From assembly GCA_037349315.1 (NCBI GenBank), contig JBAIAC010000131.1:620001-684000 (forward strand): a stretch of 64,000 nucleotides of DNA. The letters are read 5' to 3'. This document shows positions 34,717-47,193 of this stretch, one piece after another. The notes under the pieces were generated by a model. That model ran no database searches and was not told the origin of the DNA. It was given only the letters and a program-made list of their open reading frames with translations. The first letter of the stretch is position 1. The number at the start of each line of letters is the position of its first letter. A program made the translations under genes and the position numbers. This DNA is from Chelydra serpentina. Taxonomy: Eukaryota > Chordata > Testudines > Chelydridae.

Positions 34717-35933
34717 TTACTGGTGGTTTTCAGCATCAAATTGCTCCCTCAAGGCATCCCTAATCCTTGCAGCCCCACGCTGGGCCCCTCTAATAGCCTT
34801 GCTCTCTGGCTGTGCAAATTCAGCCTCCAGGTGTTGAACCTCGGAGGTCCATGCCTGAGTGAAGACTTCCCTTCACAAATGTTATGGAGGGTACAGCACG
34901 CGGATATAACCGCGGGGATGCTGTTTTTGGCCAAGTCCAGTTTCCCATATAGAGATCGCCAGCGGCCCTTTAAACGGCCAAAAGCACACTCCACAGTCAT
35001 TCGGCACCGGCTCAGCCTGTAGTTGAACCATTCCTTGCTGGTGTCAAGGCTCCCTGTGTAGGGTTTCATGAGCCACGGCATTAAAGGGTAAGCGGGGTCT
35101 CCAAGGATCACAATGGGCATTTTGATTTCCCCTACTGTGATCTTCCAGTCTGGGGAAAAAGTCCCGGCCTGCATCTTCCGGAACAGGGTAGTGGTGCACC
35201 TTTTTGGGCCAGCCTGCGTTAATGTCAATGAAACGCCCATGGTGATCCACAAGTGCCTGGAGAACCATGGAGAAATACCCCTTTCGATTAATGTACTCAG
35301 ATGCTAGGTGGGGTGGTGCCAGAATCGGAATATGTGGAATACCCATCTATTGCCCCTCTGCAGTTAGGGAAACTCATTTGTTCAAAGCCAGCCACAATGT
35401 CCTGCACGTTACCCGGAGTCACGGTTCTTCTGAGCAGGATGCAATTGATGGCCCTGCAAACTTACATCAACACAATTCCAACGGTTGACTTTCCCACTCC
35501 AAACTGGTTCGCAACCGATCAATAGCTGTCAGGAGTTGCAAGCTTCCAGATTGCAGTAGCCACCCGCTTCTCCACCCTCAGGGCAGTTCTCAATCTCGTG
35601 TCCTTGTGCCGCAGGGCAGGGGCGAGCTCCTCACACAGTCCCATGAAAGTGGCTTTTCTCATCCAAAAGTTCTGCACCCACTGCTCATCATCCCAGACTT
35701 GCATGACAATGTGATCCCACCACTCTGTGCTGGTTTCCTGGAGCCCAAAAACGACGTCCCACAGTGCACAGCATGTCCGTGTATGCCACAAGCAAGTTCG
35801 TGTCGTATGCGTTACGCGACTCAATATTGTCGGACTCCTCACTGTCAGTTTGGAACTTAAGGAATAGCTCGACTGCCAAACGTGATGTGCTGGTGAGACT
35901 CGTCAGCATTTTCCTCAGCAGTTCGAGCTCCAT
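34717..35933 (-). pseudogene. Harbinger DDE transposase (HARBI1-like), decayed
   Basis: On the minus strand a Met codon at 35933-35931 begins MELELLRKML. Then come WWDHIVMQVWDDEQW and KATFMGLCEEL, the helical N-terminal region of PIF/Harbinger transposases. The DDE_4 catalytic acids can be located: the first Asp in 'AIDG' (about 35363), the second in [12 protein letters not shown] (about 35110), and Glu in [16 protein letters not shown] (about 34985). A TGA (CGA origin likely) follows DSY near 35523, and several frameshifts split the rest, including damage just after the first Asp. The last readable block is CCTLHNICE near 34890. It cannot make an enzyme. The family relation to HARBI1 is by motif only. 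Confidence 0.8.
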
Positions 35934-37707
35934 TCCCGCAGATCGAAAGGGAAGACAGAGCGCGCAGTACAAAAAATGTTGAAAGATGGCACCAAATGTG
36001 AACAGAAGCACAGGGATTGCTGCGATGTGAACCCATGCATCATGGGGCATTGGGACAGGCCCCAGAATGCACCCGCATCACCCGCTCCCTTCCCACAAGC
36101 CACAGTGCCAGAATTGGAAGAGGTGCTTTATGGAATAGCTGCCCATAATGCACCACTCCCAATGCTGCTGCAAGTGATGCAGATGTGGCCATGCCAGTGT
36201 GCTTGCAGCTGTCAGTGTGGACAGACTGCAGCGCTTTCCCTACTGCAGTCTCCAAAGGCTGGTTTAACTCAAAGCGCTCTACATCTGCAAGTGTAGCCAT
36301 GCCCTCTACCTTGTTTTCAGTGACCAGGCAAAAGCCAGGTGTATCTATATCTAACACATTGAATAGAATCTGCAACAGCCAAGGGCCTTGCACTGAACTA
36401 TTTAACTTATTAGGCCTAAAAAAGGTCAAACTAGTACAATTTAAGTGCAAATCTAACCTTGAGACCACTCTGTGTAAGCCTTATCTCCCCTCTCTGCTCT
36501 TATTCATGTCCCATACCCCTTGTCATTTTTCCCTGTTATGTCTAATGTAGGGCTAGTTTGTGGGGATACCATGAGCTCCGAGTGAGGGATGGTACATAGA
36601 TCGGACCAAGAACTGTACTGTAACTTGAAATCCTTGCTCAAGGGAGAGGTAAGCCGTGCCAGTCCTATACCTAGTTCTGTTTACTTCTATCCCCCTTTCG
36701 AGTTGACTCAGCTGCGCTGGCTGGTGTGTTGTAGTGAGCAAAGCAGTGCTCCCCACCCGCTCTACCTCACAGCCTAGCCTATCTGCTTAGGGCATGGAGG
36801 AGGTGTTTTTATACACTTTACTCCCGTGCATGGGTATGGAGAGAGCTAGGGTACTTAGAAGGTCTTCAGTCTTTTTAGCTGCCTGTAGCTTCAGTCTTGA
36901 CACTGTTAGTAACAAACACTTATTTCTGCATCTAAGACCCAGTTCTGTAATCTTTATTGCTGTAAGAAGTGCAGGATGGTCCCCTAATGTGTAGTGTGAT
37001 GTAGGAAGCCTGGTGGTGCCTTGCTTGAACTGTTAGCAAGGTTACACTAATACTTTTCGGGCAGGAGTTGGAGGGATTGGCTAGTGCTAGCCGGGGCAAA
37101 CTACAACTCTTCCTCTATATAGCTATAAGTTACAGCTGGGATACACCTGTTCTGAGCCTTGATTAATAAGTTTCACTTTCACACTGTTGCACTGAAATGA
37201 AGTATCAGCTTGATCCTACGTTTCCAACAATCCAGTACTGTTCATGAGTAGGGCAAGCTCCATGTGAGAGAACTACACTGCTGTGAGATGACCATATCTG
37301 TGGACACATCCTTGGGTATAACTGAAGTTACCTTGCATATTATCACGCAGTTTATCTCTGAGGCCACTTGGAACTATTGACTATGGCACAGCAAAATGAT
37401 AGTAACTGAGTGTGTTATAAATATTTAATAAATATTTCCTTGCAATAGGATCTCTGAGTCTGCAGAAAGGTGAAAGGAAGACAAAAGCCAGGTGGTTCTT
37501 TTCATGTTAATGTACAATGGCATGCAAAGAAGTAAGGCTCTGACTGCTTAGTTTGGAGCCAGCTGGTGCAGCGTCATTGGGCAGAGATGGCTGGCTGGCG
37601 CCCTGACTTTGAGGAGAGGACTGGAAAGTTCTATGTGAGTGCTCTATATAATCCGTTAGGACTCAGCAGGGATGGGTGCAAATGACAGACAACATATACC
37701 TGTGGGA

Positions 37708-37995
37708 TCCCTAAGGCCTGGTCTAAACTTTCAAGTTTCACCCTCAACTATGTTTGGGGTGTGACTTTTTTCCTCCTGATATAGATATACCATACAAGCC
37801 CTAGTGTAGACAGCTATGCAAGTATAAAGATGGTAATCCCAGTATAGCTTATTCCCCAGCCCATATTAGCTATACTGTTGAACGCACTTTTATGTCAATA
37901 TAATAGTATCCACACTATTAGAAGGGAGGTTGTACCAATTTTAACTATATCAGTGTGGTTAAAGCCCTGCAACTTTTATATCAAGACATGCCCGA
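37708..37995. mobile_element. Decayed MITE-like repeat
   Basis: 'aaggcctggtctaaac' at the left resembles 'aaggcctggtctacac', a common turtle MITE end, and 'gtgtagacagctatg' is internal. The right end is not defined. Confidence 0.4.
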
Positions 37996-40900
37996 CAAGA
38001 CCTGTAGTTGAATTTGCTGTAGCATGGGCACTTCCTCTTAATCCTGTTGAGTTCCTATTAAGAATTGGTGTAATTACATACTGATAGAACAATTGGAATG
38101 ACTGTACGCAATGAAGCTTTTAAAGTCACAGTTTAACTTGTAGCAAAGAGGGGAGAAGGTTGAATAATGCTTCTCTCTGCTCCCTGTCTTCTAAAAGATG
38201 TGCCCAAACTCTCTATCTATTTTGTAAACCTTGTATTGTACACATCTGGCAGCTGCTCAACACAGCCTGATATGTCTGGCCTCTTGTTTGCCTGCTGAAC
38301 ATAATGGGTCATATTTATGCCCCCGGGTGTATGCCACAGACTTCACTGCAATTCCACCAGGGATGAATGTCGCCCAGTGAGTGACCTTTTTACTCAGGTA
38401 TGTTAGCGGCCCTGTTTGTGTGAGCACTGGGGTTGCCTTACCCTCATGCATGAAGGTTGGAAAAAGCAATTAGGCTGCTGTCTGACTGCTGTGATACCTG
38501 CAGGGTGAGAGCTATGGAAATAGCTACTATAACAGTAGTGCAGGAATTTCTGCATTCTTTGGGGGAGGGAGGAAATGTGTGTGTGGGGGGGAATTCCTAC
38601 CAGAAAAACACTTTTTACTTTGAAATAGCATGAATTCCTGCTTGATGGCCTTTCTCCTCCCCAGACAGGAAATTGCTCCCTCTCCCTGGGAACTGTTTGC
38701 AGCAGTACTGGCTCCCAGACAGCATCTCTGCCTTTCCTCTAGAGAGGAAAGGGACCCAGGAGTACAGCTGTCCCTCTGGGACCTTGGGAGGAGGGCTAGA
38801 GGAGGTGGAAGATCTTATGACCCACGGAGCTAGAAATGAATGCTGTGTGCTGTTTGACTGACTGTCTCTAAAGCCAAGCCACTAAAAGTCATCACATGAT
38901 CCAGCTTCTTAAACACAACTTACTTCGATGTTAAAGCCTCAGTTCTTTACTCTGTGAGGGTGATTTGACAAAACAAGTGTGCCATCTAGTCACAATCGAG
39001 TGACTCATCTTCCTTCAAACCATTTTCCAGCATTATAACAGTTAATTCTGGAACCAAGAGAAACAGAAAATTAGATGCCACCCTCTGCTCCCCCACAAAA
39101 AAAAAGCAGGAACAATTAGCTAAACTATCTCTGGAGGCTAGTCTGTTTCCTTCGGTAATGTTCTCTTGGGCAGCAAGTCTGAAGTGTAGGTATTTGCAAG
39201 TCCTGTCTGGGTCCATGGGCATCCATCCTTTTGTTCAGCAACACTCTCAGGCAGTTATAAATGACTGCAAAGATTTTTAGCTTAAGCTGGAAGACTGGAC
39301 ATGAGTTCAGTACAGACCCCAGCTGAGTGTTCCAGCTATGGGAGAGTGTTGTAAAAATATCTGGATTTGTGTGCCTGGTTTCTCTGATAGGAATGGGAAC
39401 TTGGGTGTCAAGGCAAAAGAGAGCTGAGATTGCCAGTAGTAAATTATGTAGAGTTTCTGGTCTAGCATCCATGCTTCAAACATGTCTAGTTGTTTATAGT
39501 CCAAAGTACAGCACACGCATTTGGGTAAACTGAGGTGAGAAATGATTCCCTTCAAGGTCATATTGAAGACAGGCTTTGTTGCAATGTGTTTTGCAGAGTT
39601 CACGAGGTCTGTCAGTGTACAAAGTCTCATCTCAAAAGTCTTTCTGGCATGACTCAAACAGGCTTGTTTGGCTGACATTGCCCTTTACAATCAAATTAAG
39701 TTGTGATGATGAAAGCTAAGGATCCCAGCTTTCCAATGTGCTGGACCATTTAACACCTGATCTCCTAAATGATCAGACCAAGACAGTAGATGGCCATCGA
39801 GATCTCTATGTGGTCATTGGTTCTTAAGTCTACTGGTGCATGTTTTGCTCCAATCAGAGACAGTTGAATCAGAGTAACTTTCATATCCTACCCGTTTTTC
39901 ATCTGGCCTCTCTTGAACAAGATGTGACTGACTAGCAAACACTTAATTCCCGACAGCTGTGCTGACACAAGGTCTCTGTTTCTCTGTAGATCAGGTATGA
40001 GAGCAGTCAGCAATGGACAGCTGGGAATCAAATTGTTGAGGAGACCATCTGAAAGAAAACAGAGGTCAGTAACAGTGGCCTTCACTGACTGTAGTAGGGA
40101 AAGATGCACTTTCCCTTACATATTACACACACGCTGTTAGAGATGGATCCAATTCTGTATGCTTCAGTGGTTCCTAATCACCAATCTAGATTTTAATACT
40201 GTGCCCATTTTGTGGTATCTGGGCCCGGGGAATGATACCTGGCCTAGTATTGATCATGCCCCAGTGACTGGCACTGACTTTCTCCTGTGCTTTAGTGAGC
40301 CTCTGTATAGCACCTGTGTGCTGCCAGCCTGCCGCATTCCATGGGCACCAAAACCTACAGTGGAGTGTGAGCTCTTTCCAACCAGAGCTGTCGCTCGTCG
40401 GGAGAGTGTGTGGAATTGTCTGGATGCTGCTTGGTGAGACGTTGCTGAGCAACTGGGCTAGTAAGGGATCTGCTTATGAAATTGTATTTGTGCTATGAGT
40501 TTAGTTCAAACTATCCACAACCACAAAATGGCACATTATTCTCGTTATGAGAACGTTCATGTTTATAAATCATAGAATCATAGAACTTTATAAACTTTAT
40601 ATCTGACTTGTACATTTAATTGTATTTAGCTGTTGACTTTCCCAAGGCTATAAAATGGTACTTGTGGCTTGCTGGTCCAGTGGGGGAAGGTACAACACTT
40701 AAACCAGCCTTGCAAAATCCTGAAACTTCTTGGCTTACTATAAATTCAAATCTATATGCCCACTCTTGCAGAAAACCGTGCTGATGGCTTTCTTGACTCT
40801 CTTGCCCACGTCCTTGCCCCTACCCTATGGAAATGGCTTGTTGCTTTTGTATCTAATGGAAGTTACTTATGCACTCAGCAGGATTAAACCCAACGATGAA

Positions 40901-43604
40901 AACTTGCTCCACTGAGGTCTATGATATCAGGGAGGTGGAGGTGGGGGGACAGGATTTCATCCTAAGTGTTTCATAGCCAGGCAAATCTGATTAGTTTTTT
41001 TGGGCAGAATCACAAAAGCGGTAGATGTCACTTGGGTTCTAGCCCAAGCAATTTGATACAACATCTCAGTCTTAATTGCAATATTAATTCAAATTGGCTT
41101 AAATATAGAAGTGCCAAGTGGCATCGAAACTGGACGAAGGACCATAAACAAAAGGAAATGAGCAGGAAAGCATCTGAGGATACTGAACTGGAAGGTGTCA
41201 CAAATTCAGGTGAGGACAAAGAGAATTACAGGCACCTAGTCAGAAAAGTGAATTTGCATTTTTTTCCTAATATTTGCATCCGAACTACTGATTCCAGTGG
41301 AGGGAGAAACTTAAGGAGTAATAGCTGAAAGAATCCTAGGGGGCAACGATATCTGTGCACTGCAGGAGCAATAAAAAGTGAATTCAGTTTTGGCCTGCAT
41401 ATGTAGAGGTATTTTTACACAGATGATAGTTCCTTTCTGTGCCGTTCTAGTGTGACAGCATGTGAAAGACGGCACTCAGATCTGCACAGACTTCTTTAGT
41501 GCAGATCGGCCCTTAGTTCCACACAGCACTGTCAAAGCCTGGATAGTCTGAGGATATTTGAGAAGCAGTCGGCGAACTGCTAACATAAAAATGTGTTCAC
41601 TTATCATTTCAACTGGTTACTGTACTGTGACACTGAATGATAGGTAGTATTGTACTTAAAAATGCATGCCAGGAGTCACCCTGGGAATTAGATCTTCAGT
41701 ATTGGGTAAATGAACTGAAACAATCTAAAAACCACCTTAGATGCACATATGATGGGGCTTTTCCATGGCTTTTGTAAAGGAGAGTGATACTTCTCCATTC
41801 CATTAGAATTTTGTGGAGCCAGCAAAATAGTGGAATAGAGGAGACCAAAGCTTCTGGTCTTTATCAGAGGCTGTCACTGGGTGAAAGACTAAGATCTCTA
41901 ATGCCTTACAAACTGGATCCGAAAGGAGATCAGTTTTCAACATGGGAAGAGGCTAATAGCAGGGTGCCTCATTGATGCATGTTTGGAACAGGGGTGTCAG
42001 TGCATACATATTGATTTGTAAAAGCAGGCGGTAGCAAAACTTGCTGAGGATGCAATGTATTACTTAGTTAAGACTGGAATTTCTTCAGGAGGACTTAAAG
42101 CTAGACGCCTGGGCACAACGGTAGCTGTTGAGCTACAGTGCAGGCAAGTACAAAATCATGAAACTACTCATACCCACATGATGGGTTCCAAACTAACTGT
42201 AACCATTCAGGAAAAAGACTTGCCCAGTGCTGTGGCCGGCGCAATGGAAACATCTGTTCAGTGATCAAAAATGCTGAGTTGTATTTGAGGTCTAGAGAAT
42301 TATACTTAAACTGTGCCATGTATACATAATTTGCCATCACTTTAAATACAATGTTAATTCTGGTCATTTTCTCTCAAAGAATATAGCAGAAATAGAGAAG
42401 GATTGTGACTGGGGGTATGGAAAGATGAAAACAAACTGGTTATCTTCTCTCTGCCACTCCTTACTTTATAAACTCCTGTCAGGTCAATTGGGTGATCCTA
42501 TTTATTCTTTCTCACAGGAACAAAGGGATGCCCAATAAAATTAAAACGTGTTTGGGTTCTTTCTTATTTTAAACTTGTTGCACAGTACATAACTAATCTC
42601 TGGAACTCATAGTCATACGATTACTAAAGCTAATAGGTTTATAAGTCAGCTTCTAAGGGTTATTTATCAGTAAATGTTGATAAACATCGATTTCACTGTA
42701 CACACTCAAACTGGCAAATAATCAAAATTTACAGATAGGTAAAATAAGAAAAATGCTGCTTGAGAACTAATTAGTTTGATTTAAGGATACTTTGTTTATT
42801 TTGACATGTGATGTTGGCCATTTGTGTTTCAATAGTTATGAAGCTTTAACTTTTTGCATCTCAGTGTTCACTGTCATTAAGTAATTACTGTCTGACCCTC
42901 CCCCCAAAAACATTTGTTTTGCCCAACTGAAAATTTAAACTAACAATTTTTAAAATGCTTTAAAAATAAATGAGTATTATCCATTGAAATGATTTAAAAA
43001 AATCAAATTCTGCCAAGCATATTTATAGATGTCTGTTTTAATCCTATATGGTTTAGTTACTTGATAGTGGGGGTGGGGGAGGAGGGGGAATGTGTGTGTT
43101 ATGCCAGCATAGGCGCAGGAAGCAGAAGGGGCTGGTTTGGAACAAGAGTTGCAATCCTGGGAGGATAGACTGACCAGTGAGAGACTGGAGTCTAGATTGA
43201 CTGGGTGAGCCTTGTGGATTGGGGGTGATAGTGCAATGTTGGGAATTGATAGGTATGTGGGGTACTGCTAGCAGTGAGGTAAGGGAAATATGTGATACTG
43301 TTCTGGTTACTGATAGAATGGGTGAAAGAGAGAAATACAGCTATAGGGTTTCTAATAGGTAAATGTTCATGAGGGAAAACTTAAACATAGAGTTATGGTA
43401 AGATAGTCTTTAAAGTGGAGGTCTTGGTTCTCTTCTGTAAAGCAGATCATGTATATTTGTGGGTCCCATAGTTAGTGAAAGGGATGCATGCTGATGACTA
43501 CTCTTGTGGCTTGCTCCTATTAAAAAGGTATCTTTTTTTCCTGCAACTGACTGGTAAGCATCTGCCAACTAACTTGTTTGGCAGTAGGTTTCCAGTGATT
43601 AGTG

Positions 43605-43745
43605 ATAGAATCAGCGTGCTGGGCATGTCCACAGCGCTCCTGCTCACTGTATGACCTTGGCAAGTCACTTAAATCTCTTCTTTTCCCACTGGTAAAAGAG
43701 CGTCGTGATCTGTGGATGAAAAAGCATTATACGAGTGTTGGTCTA
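43605..43745 (+). mobile_element. Decayed MIR/CORE-like SINE
   Basis: 'ctcactgtatgaccttggca', 'agtcacttaaatctcttc' and 'gtgatctgtggatgaaaaag' keep the MIR-like order; the head is lost. Confidence 0.5.
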
Positions 43746-43967
43746 AATTCACAAAATATACCACTTTAATTATACCCTTCCGTTGCTGCAGGAAGTGTCT
43801 ATACAGTATTATGATGCTATAGCTGCAGAGCCATCACTGTACCACGGCAGTACCTGTAGCCTAGGTATGGCCTCAGTAAAAACTCGTATACCCCTAATAG
43901 AAATAATACCAATACAAAATCTTTGTGTAGGCCGTGTTGTACATTAGTGCCTTGAAGTCTCAATAAG

Positions 43968-44993
43968 GGTTTCCATCCCACCATCAACCTCAGCCTAGAC
44001 CAGTCCACACAAGCGGTCCATTTCCTAGACACCACTGTGCTAATAAGTGATGGTCACATAAACACCACCCTATACCGGAAACCTACTGACCGCTATACTT
44101 ACCTACATGCTTCCAGCTTCCATCCTGGACACACCACACGATCCATTGTTTACAGCCAAGCTCTAAGATACAACCGCATTTGCTCCAATCCCTCAGACAG
44201 AGACAAATACCTACAATATCTCTATCAAGCATTCTTACAACTACAATACCCACCTGCTGAAGTGAAAAAACAGATTGACAGGGCCAAAAGAGTACCCAGG
44301 AGTCACCTACTACAAGACAGACCCCCCCCCCCCCAAAAAAGAAAAGAAAATAACAGAACACCACTAGCCGTCACCTTTAGCCCCCAACTAAAACCTCTCC
44401 AGCGCATCATCAAAGATCTACAACCTATCCTAAAAGATGATCCCACACTCTCACAGATCTTGGAGGACAGATCAATCCTTGCTTACAGACAGCCCCCCAA
44501 CCTGAAGCAAATACTCACCAGCAACCACACATCATACAACAAAAACACCAACCCAGGAACCTATCCTTGCAACAAAGCCCGATGCCAACTCTGTCAACAT
44601 ATCAATTCAAGTGATACCATCACAGGGCCTAATCACATCAGCCACACCATCAGGGGCTCATTCACCTGCACATCTACCAATGTGATATATGCCATCATGT
44701 GCCAGCAATGCCCCTCTGCCATGTACATTGGCCAAACCGGACAGTCTCTACGCAAAAGAATAAATGGACATAAATCTGACATCAGGAATCATAACATTAA
44801 AAAACCAGTAGGAGAACACTTCAACCTCCCTAATCACTCAGTGACAGACTTGAGGGTAGCAGTGTTGCGACAGATTAACTCCAAAAGCAGACTTCAAAGA
44901 GAAACTATTGAACTCGAATTGATATGCAAACTAGGTTGCATTGCCTCCGGATTAAATAAGGACTTGGAATGGCTCGGCCATTACGTTAATTGA
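43968..44993 (+). pseudogene. Penelope RT C-terminus plus GIY-YIG endonuclease (5'-truncated frame)
   Basis: Penelope elements copy their RNA with a telomerase-related RT and nick DNA with a GIY-YIG endonuclease. The frame is open from 43968 (GFHPTINLSLDQ) to the TGA ending at 44993, about 341 codons, without a stop. HFLDTTV and TTLYRKPTDRYTYLHASSFHP are typical of the region after the RT core. A Cys-rich linker CNKARCQLC lies near 44575. The endonuclease reads NVIYAIMCQQC, then MYIGQTGQSLRKRINGHKSD and GEHFNLPNHS, which supplies the usual Tyr pair, Arg and Glu. A run of C then A lies at 44321-44341. The RT catalytic core is missing, so no complete protein is possible; an uninterrupted frame implies a fairly young copy. 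Confidence 0.8.
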
Positions 44994-45186
44994 ATCTATT
45001 TCCCTTAAGTTAACGATCCTCATTCACACCTGTGTGACCATCTTGTTTATCACTTCAAAGGTTTTTCTTCCCCTGCTATTATGGTTCCTCTCAACTAATT
45101 AGCCTCTTAAGGTTGGTCTATGCACCTCGACCTTATCATGTTTCTCTGACTGTATAAATATCTGTCTACTGTATGTTTCATTCCAT

Positions 45187-45225
45187 GCATCCGATGAAGT
45201 GGGTTCTAACCCACGAAAGCTTATG
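45187..45225 (+). ncRNA. Hammerhead-ribozyme-like motif in Penelope tail
   Basis: CCGATGA (45191-45197), a 5-bp stem GTGGG/CCCAC (45199-45203 and 45210-45214) with loop TTCTAA, then GAAA (45215-45218). This is the layout of the hammerhead core CUGANGA - stem II - GAAA, with U4 replaced by C. Penelope elements are known to carry hammerheads. Stems I and III are not convincingly resolved, and the core change may abolish cleavage. Confidence 0.55.
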
Positions 45226-45724
45226 CTGAAATAAATTTGTTAGTCTCTAAGGTGCTACAAGTTTTTCTTTCTTATTTTCGTTTTGCTGACACAGACTAAC
45301 ACGGCCACTACACTGAAACCTATCAATAAGAGTTGGGTCCCCATTGTGCAAGGTGTTGTGTAAACCGTGTTTGTGCCCTGAAGAGGTTGCATTCCAAATA
45401 CTAGTCTGGAATAATCAAATACAGCTGCTTTTAATACTTGGGATGGAGATTTAAAACTGGCCACAGTAGCATACCATGGCTGACATCCTAGCTGCATTAA
45501 AGTTGGTGGCAGAACTCCCATTCAGTGGGGCCAGGATACTACCATCCAACTAGGCTAACCTTGCTTTGCCTGTCCAAAGCTAATACAGAAGCTGAAGATA
45601 TTTGTCCCTGTGTAGTTCTTCACAAGCATACATGAACCGCAAGAGATCAGGGGCCTGCTGAAGTCAGTTTTGCCACTGACTTCAATGGAGCAGGATTTCA
45701 CCCCAGATCTTCAAAATAGGATAA

Positions 45725-46348
45725 ACTTTGAAGCTATAGCTACACTTGAAACAGTCCATGGCACAGCTGCAACATTGCAGCTGTGCTGCTATAGCACTTC
45801 AGTGTAGACGCTCCCTGTGCTGATGGGAGGGTTTCTCCAGTCGGTGGAGGTAATCTACCTCCCCAGGAGGCAGTAGCTAGGTTGATGGAAGAATTCTTAT
45901 TTGACCCGGTACTGCCTAAACTGGGAGTTAAGTCAGCTTAAGTTATTCAGGGTGTGGATTTTTTTTGCACCCCTGACTGATGTAGCTGGATCAACCTAAC
46001 TTTTTAGTGTAGACTAGGGGTTCCCAAACTTAGTTTGCGGCTTGTTCAAGGTTAGCCCCTGGCGGGCCGCGAGACGCTTTGTTTACCTGAGCAGGTGCGG
46101 CCGCTCGCAGCTCCCAGTGGCCCCAGTTCGCCGTTCCCGACCAATGGGAGCTGTGGGAAGCGGTGGCCTAACCCACGCCGCTTCCCGCAGTTCTCCTTGG
46201 CCGGGAATGGCAAACTGGGGCCACTGGGAGCTGCGAGCGGCCGTACCTGTGGACGCTCAGGTATACAAAGCATCTCGCGGCCCGCCAGGGGCTTACCCTG
46301 AACAATCCGCGAGCCAGGTTTGGGAACCCCTGATATAGACCAGGCCTT
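45725..46348. mobile_element. MITE interrupted by a hAT fold-back element
   Basis: 'agctacacttgaaac' at the left and 'gtgtagac...caggcctt' at the right are the ends of a MITE also seen at 59573. The inner element at 46015-46332 splits the right end. Confidence 0.6.
46015..46332. mobile_element. 318-bp hAT fold-back element
   Basis: The ends are TAGGGGTTCCCAAAC and GTTTGGGAACCCCTG. The 8-bp flanks GTGTAGAC (46007-46014) and ATATAGAC (46333-46340) match at 6 of 8. Much of the interior is inverted-repeated (gcggccgctcgcagctccca on the left, its complement on the right), so the whole can form a long hairpin. Confidence 0.8.
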
Positions 46349-46932
46349 AATTGTACTTGTATGACTCAGAACAAGCTTGTGGTGGAGAAAGGGTGGCTAT
46401 ATAAGCTAATGAGTTCTGACAGCTACCCCACAAGTCAAAGGTCATCTGTTGTAAATTGGACGCACACTACTGTAGTTGCTGTGTTTCAGTAATGACCGAT
46501 AGCAGTCCCAAAGTTCTGAACTTGCCTTTGTTTCCCATGCAGAGTACAAAGCTAGCTTTTATTAAGCAGTAAGCACTGCCTGGTTTGAAGTCTATAATGA
46601 GCACTTCTTGAGGGTGCTTGCATGCTTTTAGGAGTCAATCCAATTATAAGCATAATTGCACAGGGAGGGAATAACCACAACTAGTTAGTGCTGGGGGGCT
46701 TCAATTACCTGAGCAGAGACCCTGTCTCCCTTTCTACAGATGCTAGCACAGGAGGACCCCAGTCCTGATCAAGGTTTCTGGGCACTGTTGTAATTATCAC
46801 AACTCCCCCTTGCGATACACATGGTCCAACCAGCAAGTGGCCATACAGATGCAAAAAGGGGGTCCCAACTTCACTGATGGACATAGGAGCCTCTAGGGAC
46901 AGAATGGCATGTCCTAATGGGCACCAGAGTAA

Positions 46933-47193
46933 GGGTATGTCTACACTGGAAACTTCAAAGCGCTGCTGCGGGAACGCTCTCACGGCAGTGTTTTGAAGTG
47001 CGAATGTAGTCGTGTGTGAGCGCTGGGAAAGAGCTCTCCCAGCACTTCTGGTAATCCACCTCCACGAGTGGATTAGCTCTGAGCGCTGGGAGCATGGTTC
47101 CCAGCGCTCGGAGCCTGTCTACACTAGCGCTCAGACTTGTTGCGCTCAGGGGGGTGATTTTTCACACTATAAAATGTAAGTGTAGACATACCC
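46933..47193. mobile_element. Harbinger-type MITE with TAA duplication
   Basis: GGGTATGTCTACACT at the left and AGTGTAGACATACCC at the right are perfect inverted repeats. TAA lies on both sides (46930-46932 and 47194-47196), the TWA target typical of PIF/Harbinger. The interior is rich in 'gagcgctggga' motifs and has no gene. Its ends resemble those of the full element at 32345-36304. Confidence 0.85.

Larger units (their letters stand above)
32345..36304. mobile_element. Nearly complete PIF/Harbinger transposon
   Basis: The termini are exact inverted repeats: GGGCATGGCTACACTTG on the left and CAAGTGTAGCCATGCCC on the right. TCT flanks both sides (32342-32344 and 36305-36307), the 3-bp duplication length typical of Harbinger. 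The 3.96 kb body holds the two canonical genes of the superfamily, a Myb/SANT-like DNA-binding protein on + and a DDE transposase on -, arranged convergently. Both are inactivated. Such length with both ends present is rare compared with the many short derivatives. Confidence 0.9.
43968..45322 (+). mobile_element. 5'-truncated Penelope-like element
   Basis: This is the C-terminal RT region, linker, GIY-YIG endonuclease and 3' tail of a Penelope-like retroelement. The tail has a hammerhead-like segment (45187-45225) and ends with 'gctgacacagactaacacgg'. Related tail pieces are at 55396 and 58451. The truncation point is somewhere in 43900-43968. Confidence 0.85.
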
